This document shows, in pieces, positions 1-7,185 of a DNA stretch of 64,000 nt. The stretch is from Xanthomonas sp. AM6 (GTDB lineage: Bacteria > Pseudomonadota > Gammaproteobacteria > Xanthomonadales > Xanthomonadaceae): positions 1,824,501 through 1,888,500 of the forward strand of contig NZ_CP106869.1 of NCBI RefSeq assembly GCF_025665335.1, written 5' to 3'. The notes under the pieces are model-generated. The model searched no databases. It saw only the letters and a list, made by a program, of their open reading frames with translations, and had not been told where the DNA came from. A program made the translations under genes and the position numbers. The first letter of the stretch is position 1; every line of letters begins with the position of its first letter.

Positions 1-2
1 CC

Positions 3-185
3 AACCGCCTGCTGGCCGCGCGCTTCGGCCACGACCCGGCGGTGCGCTGGCTGGACATCGGCGCGCGCTTCCTGCAGCCCGACGGCAGCCTGCCGCAGGC
101 GCTGATGCCCGACAGCACCCATCCCAGCGAGGACGGCTACCGGATCTGGGGCGAGGCCTTGCGCGAGATCGGCGTGGGCGGTTGA
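3..185 (+). CDS. SGNH/GDSL-type hydrolase, C-terminal fragment
   Basis: Only the last 60 codons are present because the gene starts before the window. The fragment ends with the segment DSTHPSEDGY followed by W-G-E-A-L. The Asp-x-x-His-Pro arrangement is the family's C-terminal block V, which carries the Asp and His of the Ser-Asp-His catalytic set in SGNH esterases and acylhydrolases. The Ser block, the oxyanion residues and any signal peptide are outside the window, so substrate and location cannot be judged. The stop is followed by about 100 bases of spacer and then a REP pair. Family assignment is fairly sure; the specific activity is unknown. Confidence 0.7.
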   Translation, partial: NRLLAARFGHDPAVRWLDIGARFLQPDGSLPQALMPDSTHPSEDGYRIWGEALREIGVGG

Positions 186-285
186 ACCCTTGCGGGGGAC
201 GATGCTGGCCGGCAGGGCGGGTCTGGCCGCGCCGGTGCCGCCACGCTGGCCGGTCCCATCGATCGACGATGCCCAACCTGTCTTT

Positions 286-354
286 GTAGGAGCGGCTTCA
301 GCCGCGACAGGAGCGTTCCCGGACAGGATTGGTCGCGGCTGAAGCCGCTCCTAC
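286..354. repeat. REP pair (BIME-like), GTAG-headed palindromes
   Basis: Two inverted copies of a 23-base REP, GTAGGAGCGGCTTCAGCCGC plus GAC, lie at 286-308 (+) and 332-354 (-), separated by 23 bases. Each is itself an imperfect palindrome with a GTAG head, like the SMAG/GTAG REPs of Stenotrophomonas and Xanthomonas mobilised by RAYT transposases. The pair sits between the ends of the convergent hydrolase and regulator genes, a typical REP location. Confidence 0.85.
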
Positions 355-381
355 AGGTGCCGCTCTGCCAGCGGGCGCGGC

Positions 382-729
382 TCAGCCCTTGTCCGGCTTG
401 AGCAGTTCCAGCACCGCTTCGCGGCGCCGCGCCGGCAGGTTGCGGTAGCGGGTCAGCAAGGCCTGCTCGTGCGCGTCGTGCGCCTGCAGCGCGTAGTCCG
501 CGGGCAGGTCCTGCAGCCGCGCGCCCTGGCCCTGGCCGCAGATCAGCTCGTCCAGCGAACGCTTGAGCACGCCGCGCAGGTTCGGCAGCAGGCGGAAGCT
601 CGGGGTCTCGCGATCGTTTTCCCAGGCCGACACCGACGACTTGGTCACGCCCAGCGCAAAGCCCAATTGTTCCTGGGTGAGCCCGGCGGCCTTCCTGGCT
701 TCGCGCAAACGGTCGCCGAAGCTTTTCAT
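382..729 (-). CDS. Xre-family helix-turn-helix regulator
   Basis: A 115-residue DNA-binding protein. Residues 4-60 form a classical Xre/Cro HTH: GDRLREARKAAGLTQEQLG, then the recognition region VTKSSVSAWENDRETPS. The C-terminal half (from about 65) is a charged, probably helical tail with no known domain. I chose the ATG at 729 because the HTH begins right after it; a longer reading frame upstream (to 960) adds only low-complexity residues and would run over a promoter. A palindrome TATGGA-GCA-TCCATA lies 36-50 bases upstream of the start, a likely autoregulatory operator. Target genes are unknown; the divergent small ORF at 1002 is one candidate. Confidence 0.85.
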   Translation of the reverse strand: MKSFGDRLREARKAAGLTQEQLGFALGVTKSSVSAWENDRETPSFRLLPNLRGVLKRSLDELICGQGQGARLQDLPADYALQAHDAHEQALLTRYRNLPARRREAVLELLKPDKG

Positions 730-764
730 CGCGGTGGGCCTTGCAGAGACGGGGCCTACCAAGA

Positions 765-779
765 TATGGAGCATCCATA
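765..779. promoter_or_regulatory. Palindromic operator candidate for the Xre regulator
   Basis: TATGGAGCATCCATA is a perfect 6+6 inverted repeat around a 3-base centre, located just upstream of the Xre gene and 20 bases before the divergent promoter. Size and symmetry fit a dimeric Cro-like repressor site. Binding is inferred. Confidence 0.5.
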
Positions 780-799
780 ATCTTGTCGTACAGCCATGC

Positions 800-829
800 T
801 TGACTCTAGATGTTCGGAAAATCGATACT
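800..829 (+). promoter_or_regulatory. Sigma-70-like promoter
   Basis: TTGACT at 800-805 and GATACT at 824-829 with an 18-base spacer. It points toward the small ORF at 1002 and would leave a leader of about 165 bases. The adjacent palindrome suggests control by the Xre protein. Confidence 0.45.
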
Positions 830-1001
830 TTGGCGGTGCGGGCCGCGCCGACGCGTGAGGACCTGCACGCCGGACAAGGACGACCCAGGAGTGCGCAGTG
901 CTTGGCCCATTTTCCATCGCCGTCGCGGGGCCGCAGCCGGGCGCCATGCGCTGGCGCCACGCCGCCCGCGCCGTCGCCAGCGGCCGTTGCGCGGATGCGG
1001 C

Positions 1002-1199
1002 ATGGCCACCTACGAAGTGAAGCTCAGGCGCACGGCGCAACTGGAGCCGACGCTGTCCGTACTGGTCCACGCCGCCAACGCCTACGTGGCCGCGCGCGCG
1101 GCCGAACGCCACAACCCGGGCTACCGGGCATACACGGTGGCGGTGTGGGTGGAAGGCGTGCGCGTGGACTTGGGCGCGTTCCGTCCGCCGCAGCGCTGA
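1002..1199 (+). CDS. Small hypothetical protein (65 aa)
   Basis: The 65-residue product reads MATYEVKLRRTAQLEPTLSV and continues with an Ala-rich amphipathic helix and an aromatic strand TVAVWVEGVRVDLGAF. The alternation of hydrophobic and polar residues looks like a small folded alpha/beta protein rather than a frame shadow. No signal peptide, membrane segment or known motif is visible. A longer in-frame start at 810 would add Arg-rich residues and begin inside the promoter region, so I prefer 1002. It is divergent from the Xre gene and may be its target. Function unknown. Confidence 0.5.
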   Translation: MATYEVKLRRTAQLEPTLSVLVHAANAYVAARAAERHNPGYRAYTVAVWVEGVRVDLGAFRPPQR

Positions 1200-1379
1200 G
1201 CGCGCAGCGCATGCGCGAACACGCAGGGGCGCAGGGCGGCGCGGTGCGGTCGTCGCGCGGCGTGTTGCGGCGATCGGCTTGGGCAGCGGCGCGGGGTTGA
1301 ATCTGGCGGGCATTCGGTGGCCGCGGCGACCGCGGCTATGGTGGGCGGCTGGAATGGGACGGCCTGCGCTGCAGGCAAC

Positions 1380-1404
1380 AAAAAACCCGCCGAAGCGGGT
1401 TTTT
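1380..1404 (-). terminator. Rho-independent terminator of tRNA-Leu copy 1
   Basis: A perfect hairpin with arms CCCGC and GCGGG, a CGAA/TTCG tetraloop and A/T tracts on both sides, 24 bases downstream of the minus-strand tRNA. The flanking A6 and T5 runs make it usable in both directions. Confidence 0.85.
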
Positions 1405-1427
1405 CTTTACGACTCTTGCTGCATCGA

Positions 1428-1514
1428 TGGTGCCCAGGAGAGGACTCGAACCTCCACGAAGTTGCCCCCGCTAGCACCTGAAGCTAGTGCGTCTACCAAT
1501 TCCGCCACCTGGGC
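1428..1514 (-). tRNA. tRNA-Leu(CAG)
   Basis: An 87-nt class II tRNA with encoded CCA. The acceptor stem is GCCCAGG pairing with CCTGGGC, discriminator A. The anticodon loop TTCAGGT lies between arms CTAGC and GCTAG, giving anticodon CAG for CUG, the dominant Leu codon of this genome. A long variable arm and GGTTCGAGTCC T-arm are present. It is identical in sequence to the copies at 1923-2009 and 2363-2449. Confidence 0.97.
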
Positions 1515-1528
1515 GATGCAGGCGCGGA

Positions 1529-1557
1529 ATTCTGCTGGCAGTGCGCAGCGCTGTCAA
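1529..1557 (-). promoter_or_regulatory. Promoter of tRNA-Leu copy 1
   Basis: On the minus strand, consensus -35 TTGACA (1552-1557), a 17-base spacer and -10 CAGAAT (1529-1534), ending 14 bases before the mature tRNA. The same architecture precedes the other two copies. Confidence 0.85.
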
Positions 1558-1877
1558 GCAAGTTCTTGCACGCGTGCGCGGCCGATGGGCGAGCGCTGGC
1601 GTTGACGAACTGCTCCTGTGGCAACCAAGGTGTGCATGGCGGAACGAGGGCGCGCGACGCGATTGCGATCGCGATCGCGGACATGAGGAACGCCGCTCGC
1701 CTCGTCGGGTGCCAAGCACCGACGCATCGACGACTTCGCGGGAACAGCTGTCGTTGTGGCAGGGACTTCGGTCCCGACGCGGCACTGCCGGCAGGTGCCG
1801 GGGCTGGCGTCCTCCCGCACCACGCCCAAAAGCAGGGCATGCAGGGGCGATGCGCGCCGCGACAGCGAACGCCAGGC
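1558..1877. other. Spacer between two tRNA-Leu genes
   Basis: About 320 bases between the promoter of copy 1 and the terminator of copy 2. I see no credible gene; the open frames here are GC-driven and several run through the tRNAs. It contains short self-similar stretches such as GCGATCGCGATCGCGG. Confidence 0.5.
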
Positions 1878-1905
1878 AAAAAAAATCCCGCCGAAGCGGG
1901 TTTTT
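1878..1905 (-). terminator. Rho-independent terminator of tRNA-Leu copy 2
   Basis: Same hairpin as at 1380-1404 (CCCGC-CGAA-GCGGG with A and T tracts), 18 bases downstream of the second minus-strand tRNA. It shows that the tRNA and its terminator were duplicated together. Confidence 0.85.
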
Positions 1906-1922
1906 CTTTACTGCTGTATCGA

Positions 1923-2009
1923 TGGTGCCCAGGAGAGGACTCGAACCTCCACGAAGTTGCCCCCGCTAGCACCTGAAGCTAGTGCGTCTACCAATTCCGC
2001 CACCTGGGC
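1923..2009 (-). tRNA. tRNA-Leu(CAG)
   Basis: 87-nt class II tRNA with encoded CCA, identical over its full length to the copy at 1428-1514. Anticodon CAG. It has its own promoter and terminator, so the two minus-strand copies are separate transcription units and not a polycistron. Confidence 0.97.
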
Positions 2010-2023
2010 GATACAGGCCGAGA

Positions 2024-2052
2024 ATTTTGTCGGTTGCGCGCGCCGCTGTCAA
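2024..2052 (-). promoter_or_regulatory. Promoter of tRNA-Leu copy 2
   Basis: Minus-strand TTGACA (2047-2052), 17-base spacer, CAAAAT (2024-2029), ending 14 bases before the mature tRNA. Confidence 0.85.
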
Positions 2053-2319
2053 GCCTCGCTTGTGGCGCGGTCCTCATCGTCGGCGCGGGCGGCAGGTTCC
2101 GTCGGCTTGCCCGGTGGCGCTGGCGCGCAACCTGCCAAGGCCGGATCGGCAGGCGCCGTTGCGATTGGACGTGCACCGATCCGAATCGATCGCGACGCAC
2201 GGACGCGGCGCGCAACGGCCGTTCGATCCTGGCGCCGCCGCCGCGAGCAAGGCCGCTCGCCATCTAGGCATGTACCGCCTATGCATGCACCGCGCCCGGC
2301 GCCGCATCGCGCGCCGGCG
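2053..2319. other. Spacer between divergent tRNA-Leu promoters
   Basis: About 270 bases between the promoters of the second minus-strand copy and the plus-strand copy. No credible gene or RNA structure recognised. Confidence 0.5.
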
Positions 2320-2348
2320 TTGACAAGGGCCGCGACTGCCCGCAGAAT
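2320..2348 (+). promoter_or_regulatory. Promoter of tRNA-Leu copy 3
   Basis: TTGACA (2320-2325), 17-base spacer, CAGAAT (2343-2348), 14 bases upstream of the plus-strand tRNA; nearly the same as the other two tRNA promoters. Confidence 0.85.
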
Positions 2349-2362
2349 TCGCGGCCTTCAGC

Positions 2363-2449
2363 GCCCAGGTGGCGGAATTGGTAGACGCACTAGCTTCAGG
2401 TGCTAGCGGGGGCAACTTCGTGGAGGTTCGAGTCCTCTCCTGGGCACCA
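2363..2449 (+). tRNA. tRNA-Leu(CAG)
   Basis: Third identical 87-nt tRNA-Leu with anticodon CAG and encoded CCA, in the opposite orientation to the other two and directly upstream of rnr. Confidence 0.97.
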
Positions 2450-2480
2450 CATGCAACACGCGGAAGCGCTGAACTTCCGC

Positions 2481-2515
2481 AACGACCGGCCCGCTGACGC
2501 GGGCCTCGTCGTTTC
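2481..2515 (+). terminator. Terminator-like hairpin after tRNA-Leu copy 3
   Basis: A long stem: ACGAC/GTCGT outer arms and GGCCCGC/GCGGGCC inner arms around TGAC, followed by a weak TTT tract. A second hairpin, GCGGAAG/CTTCCGC (2460-2480), precedes it. Likely separates the tRNA from rnr, perhaps incompletely. Confidence 0.6.
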
Positions 2516-2578
2516 TGGGGCATCCTCGCCCGCGAGCGGGTTCGCCTGCGTTGACAGCCCAGCGAGTACCATGGGCGG

Positions 2579-5038
2579 ATGACCAATCGAAAAACCAAGT
2601 CCGGCAAGCCCGGCAAGCCCGCATCCCACGACACTCCCGCCGGCAAGGGCGGCGCCCCGGTCGCGCCGCCTGCGGCGAAGAAATCCCGGATGCCGGCGTG
2701 GATGCCCAGCCTCCCCAGTTTCCTGCGGCGCAGCCCCAAGCCGCCGTTGCAGCCGCTGCACCCGCCCGAACCCAAGTCCGCGCCGTCGTCCTCGCGCAAG
2801 GCGCCGCCGGTCGCCGATCCGTTCGCCGCGCGCGAGGCCGAGCGCTACGCCGAGCCGATCGCCAGCCGCGAGGCGATCCTGCAGTTGCTGGACCGCTGCG
2901 ATGGCCCGCAGACCCTGGAAGAACTCGCCGCGCAACTCGGCCTGACCGAACCTTCGCGGATGGAGGCGTTGAGCAAGCGCCTGGGCGCGATGCTGCGCGA
3001 GGCGCAGCTGGTGCAGAACCGCCGCGGCGGCTACGCGCCGGTGCAGCAGACCAACCTGATCCCCGGCGTGGTGATCGCCAATCCCGACGGCTTCGGCTTC
3101 CTGCGCCCGGACGAGGGCGGCGACGACCTGTTCCTGCCGCCCTACGAGATGCGCAAGGTGCTGCATGGCGACCGCGCGCTGGCCAACGTCACCGGCATCG
3201 ACCGCCGCGGCCGCCGCGAAGGCAGCATCGCGCGCGTGATCGAGCGCGGCCTGACCCGCCTGATCGGCCGTTTCAGCATGGAGGGCGGCATCGCCTACGT
3301 GGTGCCGGACGACAAGCGCATCCAGCGCAACGTGCAGATCCCGCTGGATGCGGCGGGCGAGGCGCGCGACGGCCAGCTGGTGGTGTGCGAACTGACGTCC
3401 ACCCCGGACGGGCGGCGCCCGCCGATCGGCAAGATCATCGCGGTGCTCGGCGACAAGCTGACCCCGTCGCTGCTGGTGGAAGCGGCGATCCATGGCCACG
3501 AGCTGCCGTACGAATTCCCGCAGGCGGTACTCGACGAAGCCGCGGCGGTGCCGCTGACGGTGGAGCCGGCGGCGATCAAGGGCCGCGTGGACCTGCGGCA
3601 GACGCCGCTGGTGACCATCGACGGCGCCGACGCCAAGGACTTCGACGACGCGGTGTTCTGCGAACCGAACGCCGAGGGCTTCCGCCTGGTGGTGGCGATC
3701 GCCGACGTGTCGCATTACGTGCGCCCGGGCACGCCGCTGGACACGGAGGCGGTGCGCCGCGCCACCTCGGTGTACTTCCCCGGCTTCGTGGTGCCGATGC
3801 TGCCGGAGACGCTGTCCAACGGCATCTGCTCGCTCAATCCCAAGGTCGACCGCATGTGCTTCGTCTGCGACATGCAGATCGACCGCCAGGGCGAGGTGAC
3901 CGGCGCGCGCTTCTACGAGGCGGTGATGAACTCGCACGCGCGGCTCACCTACGAGCAGGTGTGGCAGGCGGTGGGCGAGAAGGACGAGCAGGTGCGCAAG
4001 GACGTGGCCGCGGTGCTGCCGCACATCGAGCGCCTGTACCAGCTGTACCACGTGCTGGCCAAGGCGCGCGCGCGCCGCGGCGCGATCGAGTTCGAGACCT
4101 CCGAAGTGCGCTTCGTGCTCGACAACACCGGCGAGGTGACCCAGGCCGGCATGCTGGTGCGCAACGATGCGCACAAGCTGATCGAGGAGTGCATGATCGC
4201 CGCCAACGTGGCCGCGGCGCGGCACCTGCTGGAGGCGCGCATCCCCGCGCCGTACCGCGTGCACGAGCGGCCGCCGGAGTCCAAGTACGCCGACCTGCTC
4301 GAGTTCCTCAAGGAATTCAAGCTGAGCCTGCCGCCGTGGAGCAAGGTGGTGCCGGGCGACTACACCAAGCTGCTGAAGAAGGTGCGCGAGCGCCCGGACG
4401 CGGCGCTGCTGGAGTCGGTGCTGCTGCGCAGCCAGAGCATGGCGGTGTACTCGCCGGACAACGCCGGCCATTTCGGCCTGGCGCTGGAGGCGTACGCGCA
4501 CTTCACCTCGCCGATCCGCCGCTATCCGGACCTGCTGGTGCACCGCGCGATCAAGTACGCGCTGACCCGCGGCGCGCCGGACAAGTACCTGTACTCGCCG
4601 CGCGAGATGGCGGCGCTGGCGCTGCAGTGCTCCGAGCGCGAGCGCCGCGCCGACGAGGCCGAGCGCGAGGTCGACGAGCGCTACCGCGCGGCGTGGATGG
4701 AGAAGCACGTCGGCGGCCAGTTCGACGGCGTGGTCAGCGGCGTCACCAGCTTCGGCCTGTTCGTGGAGCTGGACCAGTCCAAGGTCAACGGCCTGATCCA
4801 CGTGACCCAGCTGCCGCAGGACTATTACCAGTTCGACGCGGTGCGCAAGACCCTGTCCGGCGAGCGCCGCGGCATGCAGTTCCGGCTCGGCGACCGGGTC
4901 CGCATCCTGGTGCTCAAGGCCAGCATGGAGGAGCGCAAGATCGACTTCCGCCTGGTCGTGGAAGGCGAGCCGATGACCGACATGCCGCCGCCGCCGGAAC
5001 GCGGCCAGCCGGCCAAGCGCAAGAAAAAGAAGTACTGA
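2579..5038 (+). CDS. rnr: Ribonuclease R
   Basis: A 3'-5' hydrolytic exoribonuclease that degrades structured RNA. The 819 residues contain a disordered Pro/Lys-rich N-terminus (1-85), a winged helix (about 95-150), two cold-shock domains (160-295), the RNB catalytic domain (about 325-670), an S1 domain (about 712-795) and a basic tail ending KRKKKKY. The RNB motif has all four metal-binding Asp: D348, D354, D356, D357, matching D272/D278/D280/D281 of the E. coli enzyme. The ATG at 2579 overlaps the TGA of a 3-codon ORF (ATG GGC GGA TGA, 2571-2582). No strong Shine-Dalgarno is visible. A GFA-family gene and rlmB follow, resembling the rnr-rlmB linkage of E. coli. Confidence 0.97.
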   Translation: MTNRKTKSGKPGKPASHDTPAGKGGAPVAPPAAKKSRMPAWMPSLPSFLRRSPKPPLQPLHPPEPKSAPSSSRKAPPVADPFAAREAERYAEPIASREAILQLLDRCDGPQTLEELAAQLGLTEPSRMEALSKRLGAMLREAQLVQNRRGGYAPVQQTNLIPGVVIANPDGFGFLRPDEGGDDLFLPPYEMRKVLHGDRALANVTGIDRRGRREGSIARVIERGLTRLIGRFSMEGGIAYVVPDDKRIQRNVQIPLDAAGEARDGQLVVCELTSTPDGRRPPIGKIIAVLGDKLTPSLLVEAAIHGHELPYEFPQAVLDEAAAVPLTVEPAAIKGRVDLRQTPLVTIDGADAKDFDDAVFCEPNAEGFRLVVAIADVSHYVRPGTPLDTEAVRRATSVYFPGFVVPMLPETLSNGICSLNPKVDRMCFVCDMQIDRQGEVTGARFYEAVMNSHARLTYEQVWQAVGEKDEQVRKDVAAVLPHIERLYQLYHVLAKARARRGAIEFETSEVRFVLDNTGEVTQAGMLVRNDAHKLIEECMIAANVAAARHLLEARIPAPYRVHERPPESKYADLLEFLKEFKLSLPPWSKVVPGDYTKLLKKVRERPDAALLESVLLRSQSMAVYSPDNAGHFGLALEAYAHFTSPIRRYPDLLVHRAIKYALTRGAPDKYLYSPREMAALALQCSERERRADEAEREVDERYRAAWMEKHVGGQFDGVVSGVTSFGLFVELDQSKVNGLIHVTQLPQDYYQFDAVRKTLSGERRGMQFRLGDRVRILVLKASMEERKIDFRLVVEGEPMTDMPPPPERGQPAKRKKKKY

Positions 5039-5297
5039 CCGCGCGGCGTCGCTACTGACCGCGCGGCGCCCGCCGCGATCGCGCAGGTGGCGCGCCGGCG
5101 GGCACACCGCCCGCGCGCAATGCGGCCACGGGCGAGGTGGCGTTCGCAATGCCGGTACACGGTCGCAGCGGCGCACGACGCGTCGTGTTGCGGCGAACGG
5201 TGGCGCCTGGCAGCACGCGCGTCCGCAGGCCCATCCCGCGCGATTCTGGTAAAACCGCCGGTACCGTACGCGTGTCGGACGCAACCAGGGAGCAGGC

Positions 5298-5768
5298 ATG
5301 GACCACGATCAGTACAGCGGCGGTTGCCAGTGCGGGGCGGTGCGCTTCCGCGTGCGCGGCCGGCTCGACGACGCCTCGATCTGCCATTGCCGGATGTGCC
5401 AGAAGGCGTTCGGCGCCTACTACGCGCCGCTGGTGTCCACGCGCGGCGCGGAGCTGGTGTGGACGCGCGGGGCGCCGGCGCATTTCCAGTCCTCCAACCT
5501 GGTGCGGCGCGGTTTCTGCGCCGATTGCGGCACGCCGCTGACCTACGAGGCGCCGGACGGCATCGCGCTGGCCGCCGGCGCGTTCGACGACCCGGCGGCG
5601 TTGCCGCCGCGGATCCAGTACGGGCTGGAGGGCAAGCTGCCGTTCGTGGACGGCCTGCACCGCTTGCCGGCGATGCGCACCGAGGGCGATCTGGAGGCGG
5701 CGCCGTTCCTTGCGCAGCTGGTATCGCGCCAGCATCCGGACCACGACACCGAGCATTGGCCTGCCTGA
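5298..5768 (+). CDS. GFA-family zinc protein (Gfa-like / CENP-V fold)
   Basis: A 156-residue protein of the glutathione-dependent formaldehyde-activating (GFA) fold, cytosolic, with structural zinc sites. The expected cysteines are present: C10 and C12 (GGCQCG), C29, C31 and C34 (CHCRMCQ) and C74/C77 (FCADCG). The ATG is preceded by a GGGAGCAGGC stretch acceptable as a ribosome site. Many family members have no proven activity, so true S-hydroxymethylglutathione synthase function should not be assumed. It sits between rnr and rlmB on the same strand with 200-260 base gaps, so it may have its own promoter. No formaldehyde-oxidation genes are adjacent. Confidence 0.85.
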   Translation: MDHDQYSGGCQCGAVRFRVRGRLDDASICHCRMCQKAFGAYYAPLVSTRGAELVWTRGAPAHFQSSNLVRRGFCADCGTPLTYEAPDGIALAAGAFDDPAALPPRIQYGLEGKLPFVDGLHRLPAMRTEGDLEAAPFLAQLVSRQHPDHDTEHWPA

Positions 5769-5973
5769 GCCCCGGGGGGCGCTGGGCCATGCGGCGTCCT
5801 GTAAACGGCGCTCGGCCTGCATCGGGCCGCGCAGGACGCCTTCGCGCTCCGTTTCCGGGCGCGGGCCGCCTGGAGGCTGGCGCGGCCCAGCCTGCGCTTG
5901 CGGCGCCGGCAATGTGACGCGGGCGGCCGCAACGCCTACCATGCCCGCTTTCCTTCCTCGCAGTCCCCGTCTC

Positions 5974-6720
5974 ATGAGCAAGCAGAACCAGTGGATCGTC
6001 GGCGTCAACGCCGTGGCCTCGTCGATCGAGAACGATGCCGACAACGTGCGCGAAGTGCTGGTGGAGGCGGGCAGCAAGAACCCGCGGCTGGTGGAGATCG
6101 AGGAGAACGCGCGGCGCAAGGGCATCGAGGTGCGGCGGGTCAACACCCAGGCATTGGACGGCGTCGGCGGGTCGGTGCGGCACCAGGGCGTGGCCGCGCG
6201 CTATGCGGCGGCGCGCACCTGGGGCGAGAACGAACTGGAAGGGCTGGTCGCCGCCGCCGAGGGCCGCGCGCTGCTGCTGGTGCTCGACGGCGTGCAGGAT
6301 CCGCACAACCTCGGCGCCTGCCTGCGCAGCGCGGCGGCGGCCGGCGCCACCGCGGTGGTGATTCCGAAGGACAAGTCGGCGCCGGTCAACGCCACCGTGC
6401 GCAAGACCTCGGCCGGCGCCGCCGACCGCATCCCGATCGTGGCGGTGACCAACCTGGCGCGCTGCCTGCGCGAGCTGCAGAAGCAGGGCGTGTGGATCTA
6501 CGGCCTGGTCGGCGAGGCCGAGACCTCGCTGTACGCGCAGGACCTGCGCGGCAACGTGGCGCTGGTGCTGGGCGGCGAATCCGACGGCCTGCGCCGGCTC
6601 ACGCGCGAGCATTGCGACGGCCTGGTCAAGATCCCGATGCCCGGCGACATCGAAAGCCTCAACGTGTCGGTGGCGACCGGCGTGACCCTGTTCGAGGCGG
6701 TGCGGCAACGCATGGGGTGA
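5974..6720 (+). CDS. rlmB: 23S rRNA (guanosine-2251-2'-O)-methyltransferase RlmB
   Basis: SpoU-class (SPOUT) SAM-dependent enzyme that methylates the ribose of G2251 in the ribosomal P-loop. The 248-residue product has the N-terminal substrate-binding domain (about 8-80) and the knotted catalytic domain with the three SpoU motifs: LDGVQDPHNLGACLRSA (about 102-120), LVLGGESDGLRR (about 196) and IPMPGDIESLNVSVATGV near the C-terminus, which form the SAM-binding trefoil knot. The ATG at 5974 gives the normal family N-terminus (MSKQNQWIVGVNAV); longer in-frame extension upstream lacks family character. Lies downstream of rnr, as in many proteobacteria. Confidence 0.96.
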   Translation: MSKQNQWIVGVNAVASSIENDADNVREVLVEAGSKNPRLVEIEENARRKGIEVRRVNTQALDGVGGSVRHQGVAARYAAARTWGENELEGLVAAAEGRALLLVLDGVQDPHNLGACLRSAAAAGATAVVIPKDKSAPVNATVRKTSAGAADRIPIVAVTNLARCLRELQKQGVWIYGLVGEAETSLYAQDLRGNVALVLGGESDGLRRLTREHCDGLVKIPMPGDIESLNVSVATGVTLFEAVRQRMG

Positions 6721-7185
6721 ATCGCGCGAGCGCGCAGCGGGCCGGATAGCCCGCCGAGCGATCGCGCCCGCGGCGACTGGGGGGGCGGCCAGCCCCGCGT
6801 CCGCCCTGCGTGCATGGCCCGGCGGCAATGGCGCGACGCTGGATGCGGCATGGCGCAGCCCGCGGCGCAGCGCGGTGTCACCCGCGCGGCCGGATTTTTG
6901 CCTACCATGTGCATTCTTCCCGTGTTCAGTTCCGGCAATGAGCCAGCATCGCCCCCGTCTCGCCGATCCTGGCCGGCCGTCGTGCCCGTGCCCCGGGGCG
7001 GGTCGCCCACCGTCGCGCAGGATCCGCCCGCCGCGCCGCGCTCGCGTCCGCCCGGCGCCGCGCCAGCGCCCGCAGCCGAACCTCTCGGCCTTTGCTTGCC
7101 CTTGCTTGCCCCGTGCGTGCGCAGCAACGTTGCGACCCGCCCGGGGGCCGACACGCCCTAGCGCGCGCCAGGTCGGATCCGCCCG
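6721..7185. other. 465-base spacer without recognised gene
   Basis: Between rlmB and the GGDEF sensor. Open frames in all plus frames are Pro/Arg/Ala-rich and do not look coded. It includes a possible promoter-leader start near 6893-6905 (GATTTTTGCCTACCAT). The region 6935-7185 could hold an alternative N-terminal start of the sensor, but that would give an implausible Arg/Pro-rich leader. Confidence 0.4.

Noticed and set aside
382-960. 192-codon version of the Xre regulator
   Set aside because: The extra N-terminus is low-complexity and would cover the operator and a divergent promoter; the HTH starts naturally after the ATG at 729.
1400-2620. ORFs ending in peptides such as VPRRGLEPPRSCPR around the tRNAs
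   Set aside because: They are translations of the tRNA-Leu genes and flanks, a common false call.
2396-5299. Very long minus-strand open frame (967 codons) opposite rnr
   Set aside because: GC-rich DNA keeps antisense frames open. The translation is His/Arg/Ala/Leu-rich without domains, and the plus strand encodes complete RNase R.
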